Positions 9,513 through 17,390 of a stretch of 20,209 nucleotides of DNA are shown piece by piece (within the stretch, counting starts at the first letter, position 1; the number at the start of each line of letters is the position of its first letter). Source of the stretch: Bryobacterales bacterium (GTDB lineage Bacteria > Acidobacteriota > Terriglobia > Bryobacterales > Bryobacteraceae); NCBI GenBank assembly GCA_016716385.1, contig JADJWL010000023.1, positions 1 to 20,209 of the forward strand. Direction: 5' to 3'. The notes below the pieces were generated by a model. That model saw only the letters and a program-made list of their open reading frames with translations. It did no database searches and was not told the DNA's origin. Position numbers and translations under genes: made by a program.

Positions 9513-10924
9513 TCAGAGCGGCTCCAGGGCGCGCAGCCGGGTCCGCCACGCCTGGTAGGCGGCACGCAACGCTGCCCTGACGGAGCGGCGTACGCCCCGC
9601 TGCCGGCGACGGCGCGGTTGACCAGGGTGTCGAGGGTTTGTGTGGCCTCGACGAGCGCGGCAACGCAACTCTGCCAGGGCCGGCAGGCGAATTCCTCAGG
9701 AGGCAGATCGAGGAAGCCGGCAACGGGTTCGAGAGACTTCGCAAGCGGATCCGACAAGCGGGCGAGTGCCGAGACATGCCGCCGGCGCAGCGAATCAAGC
9801 ACGGCGTGATCTTCCTGGTCGAGATCCTGTTCGACGTGCGGCGGGAAGCGTTCTGCCAGACGCCGCAACGCATGCGCGCGGGTCAGGGCGGATTCGGCTC
9901 GAGCCGAGCAGCCGGTTGATGTATTCCTCGACTGCTGCCGGTCCGCCCAGTTGCTGCTCCAGTTCTTCGTGGACCGCCTCCGGCACGGGCATCGCCAGAG
10001 AATCTGCGGCAATCATCGCCGTTTCCGCCGCGGGACGCGGATCCTCGAAGCGAAGGGCGACGTGTGGCAAGCGGCCAACCGCGTCCCGGATCTGGTCCTG
10101 TCGCGAGAGATCGAGTCCCAGGCCGCTCACGATCACCCGGCGCGCGTCCCTGTGCACCTCGACCGGTTCGCCGAGGTCGGCGCCGAGCCGGTTTAAGGCC
10201 GCGAGCACGCGCAACTCGTCGGCCGGACCGGGAGTCGCGGGAGACGGGGGCGCGGCCGCCATGTGGGCTGGGGGGATGGCCGGCGCAGGCTCGTCATCGG
10301 TCAGCGCTTCGGTGATCTCAACGAGTTCGTTGTTCCGGAACACGCGTACTTCGTCCTCCTTCGATGGCAACTGCGACCGCCAGCGGGCGAACGAACGCGC
10401 GCTCAGCGGGTCGTCCCAACTGTAGTTGGCCTGCTCAAAGAGCGAACGCAGCGACGACAGATCTTCGCGTTCCGAAGTCATGACGGCGGGCCGGACGAAC
10501 GATGCGGAACCGGTCCGAATCCGGATCCGGCGTTCGGCCGGGGCGCTGGCTGCCGTCTTGCGCGCCTGAGCCTTGTCCAGGATCTCCGCCGCGCTCACGG
10601 TTTCCTCGGCCGTCTGATACAGGAACACGCCCAGCAGCACTCCGGCTGCCAGAGCCGCCCAGATTCGGGGATCCCGAATCCGGGGCATCCAGCCGAGACG
10701 GCCGCGCCCGAGCGGCTTCCAGGGACGAGGCGGGGGTGGGAGCGACGGTTTCAACTCCTGATGGTGAAAGGCCGCGTAGTCCCACAGCGCCGCGCGCCAC
10801 TCCTCTAACTGGACCCGGCACTCGGAGCACGCTGCCGCGTGCTTCTGCACCTGCGCGGCCTCGGCGCCGGACAGTTCCCGCCGGCGAACGCGAGCAGGTC
10901 AGCGGGTTCAGGATGGTTACTCAT
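9513..10924 (-). CDS. Zinc-finger anti-sigma factor with long extracytoplasmic domain (frameshifted)
   Basis: Predicted membrane-bound inhibitor of the adjacent ECF sigma factor, about 470 residues in total. The start at 10924 gives MSNHPEPADLLAFAG. After a break near 10878 it continues GELSGAEAAQVQKHAAACSEC, containing the HxxxCxxC zinc-binding anti-sigma motif. A single transmembrane segment (IWAALAAGVLLGVFLY, about residues 88-105) follows a Pro-rich linker. The remaining roughly 350 residues lie outside the membrane and match no domain I recognise: SLFEQANYSWDDPLSARSFA, EPVEVHRDARRVIVSGLGLD and RRRHVSALARLSDPLAKSLE. Further breaks lie near 9905 and 9580; the end reads VRAALRAAYQAWRTRLRALE. 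The start overlaps the sigma-factor stop by 8 bases and the stop lies three bases before the TonB receptor, so translation is probably coupled. The C-terminal part is much longer than in typical anti-sigma factors. Confidence 0.78.
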
Positions 10925-11534
10925 GGACAACCTTCTTCAGCTTGGCCAGCGCCCGGCGCAGGAACTCTCCCACGGTGGACACGCTCACTCCCACGACATC
11001 GGCGATCTCGTGATACCGCAATCCCTCGGCGCGCAGGTACAGACAGCGCCTCTGCTGCGCCGATAAGCGTTCGAGAGCCTGCCGGATGCCGGCGGCCTGC
11101 TCCCGCGCCATGGCCCGCAACTCGGGATCCGCCCCAGTATCCGTGCGGGCCATCAGCCGGGTGGTGTCCACAGGCTCCAGCCGGCCTTCGCGCTCGCGCT
11201 CCGTGAGCCCGAGGTTGTGCGCCACGCGGAACACCCACGCGCGCGGGTTGCGAATCGCGGCGCCGGTGCGCAGTTCCTTGTAGAGGCGGAAGAAGGTCTC
11301 CTGAGCCAGGTCCTGGGCTTGGGCAGGTGCGAGGCCAAGTGTCAGGAGATAGCCATACACGTCGTTCCTGGCGTCCCGGTAAAGCTGGTCTACCTGCTCG
11401 CCGGGAGACACCGCCGCCTCCGCGAGGGTGAGCCCGCTGCGTTCTTCCTCGCCATCGAATCTGCGTTCCAGAGCCGTTCTTCCCAGCATGCCTGAGCCGC
11501 CGGGGAGACTGCCGCGGACAGCCTCCCAACACAC
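10917..11534 (-). CDS. ECF-type RNA polymerase sigma factor
   Basis: Sigma-70 family factor of the extracytoplasmic-function class that directs RNA polymerase to stress or envelope promoters. Region 2: DVYGYLLTLGLAPAQAQDLA, then QETFFRLYKELRTG and NPRAWVFRVAHNLGLTERER. Region 4 helix-turn-helix: LSAQQRRCLYLRAEGLRYHE, then IADVVGVSVSTVGEFLRRAL. The frame is intact. The open frame begins with GTG at 11534, with GGAGG overlapping the upstream stop but only about two bases from it; ATG at 11489 is the alternative and would trim 15 residues before region 2. The gene starts 6 bases after the LTXXQ stop and overlaps the anti-sigma start by 8 bases, the usual layout of a sigma/anti-sigma pair. Confidence 0.9.
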   Translation of the reverse strand: MCWEAVRGSLPGGSGMLGRTALERRFDGEEERSGLTLAEAAVSPGEQVDQLYRDARNDVYGYLLTLGLAPAQAQDLAQETFFRLYKELRTGAAIRNPRAWVFRVAHNLGLTEREREGRLEPVDTTRLMARTDTGADPELRAMAREQAAGIRQALERLSAQQRRCLYLRAEGLRYHEIADVVGVSVSTVGEFLRRALAKLKKVVHE

Positions 11535-11540
11535 GGCCTC

Positions 11541-12086
11541 CTATTGTTCCCTTGCGGGAAACGGCAGGATTTCTGCTCCATCCACGCGCGGCATCGGATA
11601 AGGCTGGATCCAGACCTCGTCCCGCTGCGGCGAATCGATCAGGTTCAGGTCGACGGCCTGATGCCCCGCCGGCGCGATCCGCAGTGCTTCAGTCAAATCC
11701 GAAAGTTTGGCTTGCTGCGGCTCGGTCAGGACGGCCAGCGCCGGCGCCCGGAAGGGTTCCCGCGAGATGGGGAGCTGGCGGCGCAGGTTGTTGATTTCCA
11801 CCATCAACTGGCCAATCGCGAAGGCGTCGGAGGAGCCGGCGCGGAGCAACTGTTGCAGTTGCATGTCCTTCTCGCGAATCTGCTCGTAGACCTTCCGCTC
11901 GGCTTGGCGGTGGTCGTCCTGCAGCTGCTGCAGCGCGCGGACCTGCGCATCCGTCAGCGCCAGGTACTGCTTCAGCGCCGCGGGCTCGAACGGCCGGCCG
12001 ATGACGGTTGTTCCAGGGTCGGTCTGTTGCGCCGCAGCCAATCCGAGGCCGCAGAACAACGCGATCAGATAACGTTTCCCGTGCAT
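11541..12086 (-). CDS. Spy/CpxP-like periplasmic LTXXQ protein
   Basis: A 181-residue exported protein. Signal peptide MHGKRYLIALFCGLGLAAAQ (1-20) is followed by a mostly helical domain with two LTxxQ motifs, LTDAQ (44-48) and LTEPQ (120-124), separated by a long charged Gln-rich helix (QQLQDDHRQAERKVYEQIRE). This arrangement is typical of the Spy/CpxP/CnrX-type fold, whose members act as periplasmic chaperones or sensors of envelope or metal stress. The His/Met metal ligands of CnrX are not obvious: there are few His residues in the mature protein, so metal sensing is unproven. AGGAG lies nine bases before the ATG. It heads the unit with the ECF sigma factor 6 bases downstream, suggesting it senses or buffers the signal that releases the sigma factor. 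The assignment rests on motifs and length only. Confidence 0.68.
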   Translation of the reverse strand: MHGKRYLIALFCGLGLAAAQQTDPGTTVIGRPFEPAALKQYLALTDAQVRALQQLQDDHRQAERKVYEQIREKDMQLQQLLRAGSSDAFAIGQLMVEINNLRRQLPISREPFRAPALAVLTEPQQAKLSDLTEALRIAPAGHQAVDLNLIDSPQRDEVWIQPYPMPRVDGAEILPFPAREQ

Positions 12087-12171
12087 GTGTTTGGTCTCCT
12101 GAATCGGAAGGGCTCGCGCCCCGTACGAAACTAAGACCAGCCTGCAAGAGTTTTGACGACAGCCAGCGGAA

Positions 12172-13287
12172 CTATTTTCCAGCGAGCCGCGTGACCGTGA
12201 CTTCCGGCTTGAGGTGCGTATCCAGCCAGCCGTACATCAACTGGCGCGATTCGTGCGCGACGGAGTGCTTGCGTCCGTGGACGTAGAAGGCGAAATTGTC
12301 CGGCACACCTTCCAGTTCATAGACATCCATCACCTTCATGAGCATCGGAATACGCTGCCGCTGCACGAGCGGGTCGCCGTCGTTCATTCCGGAAAGATCG
12401 AGGAACGCGCGCGGCGCGATGAGAGCCATGATCTCGTGGAAATCGATGGGCGGGAGCTTGCCCTCGAGCAGGCCGGAGCGAATGTGACCGAAATAGACGT
12501 ACCAGCGGTCGCGCGCCCATTCGGTGACCTTCGGATTGTGGCGGAAGAAGCTGGCGCTGCAGTTGCCCGCCGCGACTTTCACGCGCGGGTCGTAGGCGGC
12601 GAGGAACATCGTGCCGTGCCCGCCGAGCGAGTGTCCCATCGCGCCGATTTTGCCGCCATCGACCTCGGGCATCGACTGAAGCACGTCGATGGCGATCGAG
12701 TGCTCGTAGGTGAATTTGCCGACCGCCGTCCATTGCGGATGCTTCTTGTAGAAGCGGCCGGTCTCGTAGGGTCCTTCAGGCGGCAGGCGGTGCCCTGCGA
12801 CGAAGTGGTCGGGCGCAATCACGACGTAGCCGCGGCGCGCGAGGTGGTCGAGGTAGGCCTTGTCCGGGTTGTCGACCAGACCGGCGGCTTGCTCCTTGCC
12901 GCGGGCGAAGGTCCCATGCAGGGCCACCACCGCGGGGAGGCGTCCATCCCGCTGGAGGGGCACGCCGATGTAGGCGTGGGCGCGCTCGCCGCGCTCCACG
13001 TTGTAGCTGACGAGCCGGCGCTCGTAGATACCGTCGACGCGGACGGTCTCGTGCACCTGAAGATCGAGCGGCGGTTTCTCCGGCTTGTGACCGTCGCGGA
13101 TCAGGTCAAGATACCGCTGCCGCAGGTCCTGCTTGCGCTGGCGCCACTGTTCGGGGGTCGCGACGCCGTCGAGCAGATCGTCCCAGGAGGATCGGACCGC
13201 CGGCGGATCGGACCGCCAGCGGATCTTCGGCTCCTGCGCGGACAGAAGGGCGGTGCACGTGGCGGCCAGAAGACAGATTTTCAGCAT
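12172..13287 (-). CDS. Secreted alpha/beta hydrolase (dienelactone-hydrolase/esterase-like)
   Basis: A 371-residue exported hydrolase with signal peptide MLKICLLAATCTALLSAQ. The core shows VVALHGTF (oxyanion HG, about 124), RRGYVVIAPDHF, the nucleophile elbow GAMGHSLGGHGT with Ser220, a probable acid in DLSGMNDGDP (Asp303 or Asp305) and a catalytic His in YVHGRKHSVAHE (His341 or His345). The 100-residue N-terminal extension and the PLQRDGRLPAVVALHG layout fit the large dienelactone hydrolase or acetylxylan-esterase-like group that cleaves ester-substituted saccharides or lactones. The frame is intact. A GATACT hexamer nine bases before the ATG could be the -10 of a near-leaderless transcript. 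It ends 85 bases upstream of the LTXXQ gene on the same strand. The substrate is unknown. Confidence 0.82.
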   Translation of the reverse strand: MLKICLLAATCTALLSAQEPKIRWRSDPPAVRSSWDDLLDGVATPEQWRQRKQDLRQRYLDLIRDGHKPEKPPLDLQVHETVRVDGIYERRLVSYNVERGERAHAYIGVPLQRDGRLPAVVALHGTFARGKEQAAGLVDNPDKAYLDHLARRGYVVIAPDHFVAGHRLPPEGPYETGRFYKKHPQWTAVGKFTYEHSIAIDVLQSMPEVDGGKIGAMGHSLGGHGTMFLAAYDPRVKVAAGNCSASFFRHNPKVTEWARDRWYVYFGHIRSGLLEGKLPPIDFHEIMALIAPRAFLDLSGMNDGDPLVQRQRIPMLMKVMDVYELEGVPDNFAFYVHGRKHSVAHESRQLMYGWLDTHLKPEVTVTRLAGK

Positions 13288-13397
13288 GTCGCTGCCAGTA
13301 TCCCACGCAGTCGGGGCCGGATCCCCTGCTCGTGTTCCCGCTCCAGCCGTTCCCGGTGATGCCCCGGTCGTTGAAAGCGCTCAACTGTCTTGCGCCG

Positions 13398-14350
13398 TCA
13401 TTCCTCGCTGGCCCGTGTCGCGACGGTGTACCAGAGCTCAGCCAGATAGTCCCTCGCGAGCAGTCCCTCGAATTCACAACGGCTCCGCGGACCCAGCCGG
13501 GAAAGAAATGCGACGTCGGCCTCCGCGGTGGCGATCCAATTGTCTACCCGGGTTTCGATCTTGGCCTGGATCGGCCCCGGTGCGCCGCGAAGCCGGGCGT
13601 CCTTCTGTTTGTACTCCCTCACCTGCGCGACCGCATCCGTCAGAAGTGTGGCCACGGATGCGAGGTCCGGCCAGCATTGATGGTCCGCGGACGCAAGCCA
13701 TACTTCCGGAACGTCGCCTCATAGTGCGCCCAGTCGTGGTATTCGACGAGACCAAATGGGCGGCCGGTGTCGAAGCTGGCAAGATACGCCTTCGCGTCCT
13801 CTGAGTCCAGCAGGGACATCCCGAACGTCTGGTAGTGGCAATCGGCCAGGACCTGGCCGGCCGACCGGGCGTTGGGAACCGTCATGTACAGCAGCCCACC
13901 CGGAGCAAGGAGACGCGCAATGGAACAGATCAGCCGCTCGGCGCTCGGCACGTGTTCGATCACGTTGTCCGAGACGATGATGTCAAAGCAGCCGAGGCTG
14001 GCTTCGGGTTCAGCGTCCTCGAGGATATTCTTCTCGAGAAACTCGACTGAGACACCGGGATGATCGGCAAGATTGGCCTGTGCGGTCTTCAGTAAGCCCG
14101 AATCGACGTCTACTCCGACTGCCGTGGCCCCCGCAAGTGCTGCTCGAATGCAGACGCCGCCGTACCCGCAGCCCACGTCCAGGAACCGCAGACCGGCCAG
14201 AGTGGGAACGAACTCGAGCAGCTTGCCGACAACGGCGGCCGCCCGCTCGTTAGTCCCCAACGCATACTCAAGCCAGTGACGCGTGACTGCGTCGTCAGCC
14301 AGCTTCATGCTTGCGAAGCGCTGGCGAATGGCGATCTCGAGATGCGTCAT
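13398..14350 (-). CDS. SAM-dependent class I methyltransferase (1 frameshift)
   Basis: About 316 residues after repair. The Rossmann motif I is FLDVGCGYGG (about 56-65), followed by AVGVDVDSGLLKTAQANLAD, FDIIVSDNVIEHV and LLAPGGLLYMTVPNARSAG, as in small-molecule or glycan methyltransferases. The first frame ends after TINAGRTSHPWPHF. Adding one base in the GG near 13667-13674 restores PDLASVATLLTDAVAQVREY and a helical C-terminal tail of about 90 residues ending WYTVATRASEE. This explains the 85-residue open frame at 13398-13655, which would otherwise pass as a separate hypothetical gene. The ATG at 14350 has a TACACT hexamer 11 bases upstream and diverges from the gene at 14402. The substrate is unknown. 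Confidence 0.82.
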
Positions 14351-14401
14351 CGTTTGCGACTAGTGTAGCCCGTCTGATCCACGCCTATAATTGAAGAAGC
14401 C
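14351..14401. promoter_or_regulatory. 51-bp divergent promoter region
   Basis: Between the two divergent starts lie TATAAT at 14386-14391 on the plus strand, ten bases before the ATG at 14402, and TACACT on the minus strand (AGTGTA at 14362-14367), eleven bases before the ATG at 14350. No convincing -35 boxes or ribosome-binding sites accompany them. Both transcripts would be leaderless or nearly so, and the two polymerase footprints would overlap. Confidence 0.5.
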
Positions 14402-15719
14402 ATGCCGCCCGGGGGCGAGTTTCGCATTCCGCTTCTGGCTGCCATCCTGGTCTGCCACCCGGTAGCGCAAGTCCGTGCGCCGGTCCCGGTGCAGGTTCCT
14501 GGCGGAGGGCAGACCCCGGCGCCGCGCGACCCCTCCGACCCGCGCAACATTCCTCGGCTGAGATCCCGATGCCCAGGTTGCCGCGCATCCCGACGCCACG
14601 CCTGCCGCGTCTGCCTGGCGGCAAGAAGCCTCAGGCGGAAGGTCCCGGCGCCACTCAGGAAGAGTTCGGCGAAATCACGGGCGTGGTGCGGGAAGTCCAG
14701 GCCGCCGTCTTGATCCTGGACAACGCCGAGGGCGCTGCTGTCCACCTCCGTACCACCTCGCAGACGCGCTACCTGCGCAGGGGGGAAGCGATCGCGAGGG
14801 AGGAAGTATCCGCCGGCACGCCCGTACTGGCCGAGGTCCAGGAGGATGAATTCGGCCGCGTGTTCGCACTCTTTGTGCACGTCCACCCCGGCGCCTGAGT
14901 GAAGCCGCCGGAAACCGCGCGAGGACGACGGCGATCAGCCGCCGGTCCTGCGCCGCCGCGACGAACCGGCGCCGGCTCGCCCTCTCACGACGGACCGGCA
15001 TTTGGTGGACCGCGCCCGCGAGGAGGTCTTCCGCTTCACTGACACGCTGCCCAATTACATTTGCGACCAGGTCACGACGAGGTTCGAAGGCGGGTCGCGC
15101 GACGGGCGCTGGCGCAAGAAAGATGTCGTGACGGCGGAGGTGCTTTCGGTCGACGGCGCCGAGCGGTATCAGAACGTGCGGGTGGGCGGCGCGCCCGCTT
15201 CGGAAGCGCAGGCGATCGCCACGGGATCGTGGTCCACCGGCGAGTTTCTGACGACCATGCGCGACGTGTTCACCCGCGACGGCGGCGGCGTTCGTCGCGA
15301 CCGGCACCGAAACCGTGGGGCGCACTCCCGTGCGTGTCTTCTCGTTCGAAGTGGATGAAGCCGGATCGCACTGGCAGACACGGGTCGGCGAGCAGAAGGC
15401 GTTCCCGCCCTACCGCGGCGCGGTACGGATTGACCCCGTGTCGGCGCGCGTCTTCCGCATTGAAATGGAATCGCTCCGCATGCCCGCGGATTTCCCGATC
15501 GAATGGGGGGACTACATGGTGGAGTACGGCTGGGTGCGCATCGACGGCGCACCGCATCTGCTGCCGGTGCGGGCCTCGAATACGTCCTGTTGGCGAAGCG
15601 GCGGATGCGTGCGGAATGAGATCGAGTTCCGCAACTACCGGAAGTTCACGGCGGAGTCGGCGATCTATACGACGGAATCGACGATCGAGTTCGAGACCGG
15701 CAAGAAAAAGCCGGATTAG
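14402..15719 (+). CDS. Secreted protein of unknown function, acidobacterial LPNYxC type (frameshifted)
   Basis: About 435 residues after joining frames. The start MPPGGEFRIPLLAAILVCHP looks like a modest signal peptide and is followed by a Pro/Arg-rich linker (LPRIPTPRLPRLPGGKK). A small beta domain follows: GEITGVVREVQAAVLILDN, then TRYLRRGEAIAREEVSAGTP. The C-terminal domain is the type seen in many acidobacterial secreted proteins: REEVFRFTDTLPNYICDQVT, SWSTGEFLTTMRDVFTRD, VGRTPVRVFSFEVDEAGSHW, AVRIDPVSARVFRIEME, then SCWRSGGCVRNEIEFRNYRK. Frame breaks lie near 14550-14570, 14895-14908 and 15280-15288 (a GGC repeat). The middle break could instead separate two genes, but the linker EDDGDQPPVLRRRDEPAP in the new frame argues for one protein. 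Function is not known to me; pairs of Cys (NYIC, SCW/GGC) suggest a disulfide. Confidence 0.62.
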
Positions 15720-16503
15720 CGGACGCGCTTCAACCAGCCGTTGGGATTGTAGGTAAGCCCGTATTTTCCCTGTCCCGGTCGGCGACGAAATCGCCGTTCC
15801 GGGCAAGGAACTCGTGGACCGCTTCCATCGGCCCCTGCTTGCCTGGACCAGGACTGAACTCCACGCGGATCGGGTGACCGTTCAGGTGCGTGTCCTGCAC
15901 GATCATGCAGCAGCCCACGCAGACGAGCGGGCTGTACATTTCCATTTCACGCAGCACGTGCTCCTTGCTGTGGTCCGAGTCGAGGATCACCATCACCCGC
16001 TCGCCACTTTGACTTTCGCTTTCATGGCGCCGACAATCGCCGGATCGGTCGATGAGCCGGTGAAGTACTCGATGCGGGAATGTTCCGGCTTGCCCGGCAG
16101 ATTTTCGATATCGACTGTGAGGATGCGTCCGTGCCGCAGCAAATCCATGATGGAGGCATAGTACGCGGCTCCGCCCCCAAGCCGTGTGCCGGTCTCCATC
16201 AGAACATCCGGGCGGGTCTCGTGCAGGATCTCCTGCACCACCCACAAGTCGAGCGGCGTCTGCATGGTTTCGGTTCCCAGCCAGCGTGTTCTCCATCGTT
16301 TGCTTCCACCACTCGTTGTGATACTGGCGGTGGAAGGCATGGGTGATGTCCTGCTGGCTGAAACAACGGAGTTGCCAGTTGCCGACGCGCAGCGGTTCGT
16401 GAAAAACGTGCGCGTGACGAACCAGAGCATCGAACCCGCGCCGGCGAACAGGCAGACGACGGCGATGATCACGGCATCCCAGGCTTTGATCCTGCTGACG
16501 CAT
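15716..16503 (-). CDS. CmcI-like membrane-anchored methyltransferase/hydroxylase, copy A (frameshifted)
   Basis: Member of the cephalosporin hydroxylase/rhamnosyl O-methyltransferase family (class I SAM fold), about 260 residues. After an extra G near the start, an N-terminal membrane anchor reads KAWDAVIIAVVCLFAGAGSM. Next come HVFHEPLRVGNWQLRCFSQQ, the conserved TMQTPLDLWVVQEILHETRP, the SAM-binding METGTRLGGGAAYYASIMDL, GRILTVDIENLPGKP, the second nucleotide-fold strand VMVILDSDHSKEHVLREMEM and GKQGPMEAVHEFLARN. The true end is KYGLTYNPNGWLKRVR with TAA at 15718-15716. Breaks lie near 16490, 16410, 16290, 16005 and 15760. The ATG at 16503 follows AGGAAA closely and lies ten bases after the stop of copy B, so the two form an operon. 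Likely O-methylates a sugar or other small substrate at the membrane; substrate unknown. Confidence 0.78.
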
Positions 16504-16513
16504 AGGGTTTCCT

Positions 16514-17296
16514 TTAGCGGACGCGCTTCCAGCCAGCCGTTGGGATTGAACGTCAGCCCGTACTTCTCCCGATCCCGGTCCACGACAAAATCGCTGTTGC
16601 GGGCCAGGAACTCATGCACGGCTTCCATCGGACCTTGCTTGCCCGGTCCGGGGCTGAAGGCGACATGGACCGGGTAGCCATTCAGGTGGGTATCCTGGAC
16701 AACCATGTAGCAGCCGACACAGACAAGCGGTCCATACATGTCCATCTCCTGGAGGACGTGCTCCTTGCTGTGGTCCGAATCCAGAATCACCATGACCCTT
16801 CGCCCTGCGCCTTCGCCTGCATGGCGCCAACGATGGCGGGATCGGTCGACGAGCCGGTGAAGTACTCAATCCGCGGGTGATCCGGTTTCCCGGGATGGTT
16901 GTCGATATCGACCGTCAGAATGCGGCCATGCCGCAGCAGGTCCATGATGGAGGCGTAGTAAAGGCGCCGCCGCCGAGGCCGTGTCCCTGTTTCGACGAGA
17001 ACGTCCGGCCGCGTTTCGTGCAGGATTTCCTGGGTGACCCACATGTCGAGCGGGGTCTGCATGGTCTGCGTTCCCAGCCACCGGTGTTCATCACGGTCTG
17101 GTCCCACCACTCATCGATGTACTGCTTGTGGAAGGCGTGCGTGATGTCCTGCTGGCTGAAGTAGCGCAACTGCCAGTTGCCGATACGGGAGCGGCTCATG
17201 GAACACGTGTTTGACGAAAGCCAGCATCAGTGCCGCTCCGGCAAAGAAGCAGACGATGCCGATGATCGCCGCGTCCCAAACTCTCAGCTTCCTCAT
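16514..17296 (-). CDS. CmcI-like membrane-anchored methyltransferase/hydroxylase, copy B (frameshifted)
   Basis: Tandem paralogue of the downstream copy and nearly colinear with it throughout. Starts MRKLRVWDAAIIGIVCFFAG with one transmembrane helix, then KHVFHEP, GNWQLRYFSQQDITHAFHKQ, TMQTPLDMWVTQEILHETRP, the SAM-binding ETGT-GLGGG-YYASIMDLL (locally scrambled by two compensating indels near 16965-16985), GRILTVDIDNHPGKPDH, VMVILDSDHSKEHVLQEMDM and GKQGPMEAVHEFLARN, ending NGWLKRVR after removal of one extra G near 16533. Other breaks lie near 17205, 17095 and 16800. Differences from copy A are scattered, many of them conservative or at third codon positions, so both copies seem to have been kept under selection. 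It diverges from the WG-repeat gene; no clear promoter is visible in the 94-base gap. Confidence 0.78.
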
Positions 17297-17390
17297 GGCT
17301 GGGTGTTGATCGGCAAACGAGCGGGTTACTTTAGGCGGGCCCTGCTGGTAGAATCAAGAGGTTAGATCGTCCGATTCGATTGATCCACCC

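Larger units (their letters stand above)
15716..17296. repeat. Tandem gene duplication (two direct repeat units of about 785 bp)
   Basis: Units 15716-16503 and 16514-17296 encode the same protein family in the same order and orientation, with identical runs such as ILDSDHSKEHVL, SPGPGKQGPMEAVHEFLARN and IEYFTGSSTDPAIVGAM. The units are separated by ten bases and have diverged at many synonymous sites, so this is an old duplication and not an assembly stutter. Confidence 0.85.

Noticed and set aside
8865..9809. Plus-strand 314-codon open frame
   Set aside because: Antisense across the receptor N-terminus and the anti-sigma end; no recognisable content.
12087..12180. ECF-type autoregulatory promoter before the LTXXQ gene
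   Set aside because: CGTC and TTCC-like elements occur, but no correctly ordered and spaced GGAAC/CGTC pair was found.
12214..13359. Plus-strand 381-codon open frame
   Set aside because: Antisense to the complete alpha/beta hydrolase with its signal peptide and catalytic residues.
13398..13655. Separate 85-residue hypothetical protein
   Set aside because: It is the C-terminal tail of the methyltransferase after a one-base frameshift near 13670.
15716..17296. Assembly-stutter duplication
   Set aside because: The two units differ at many synonymous and some non-synonymous sites, so they are genuine paralogues.
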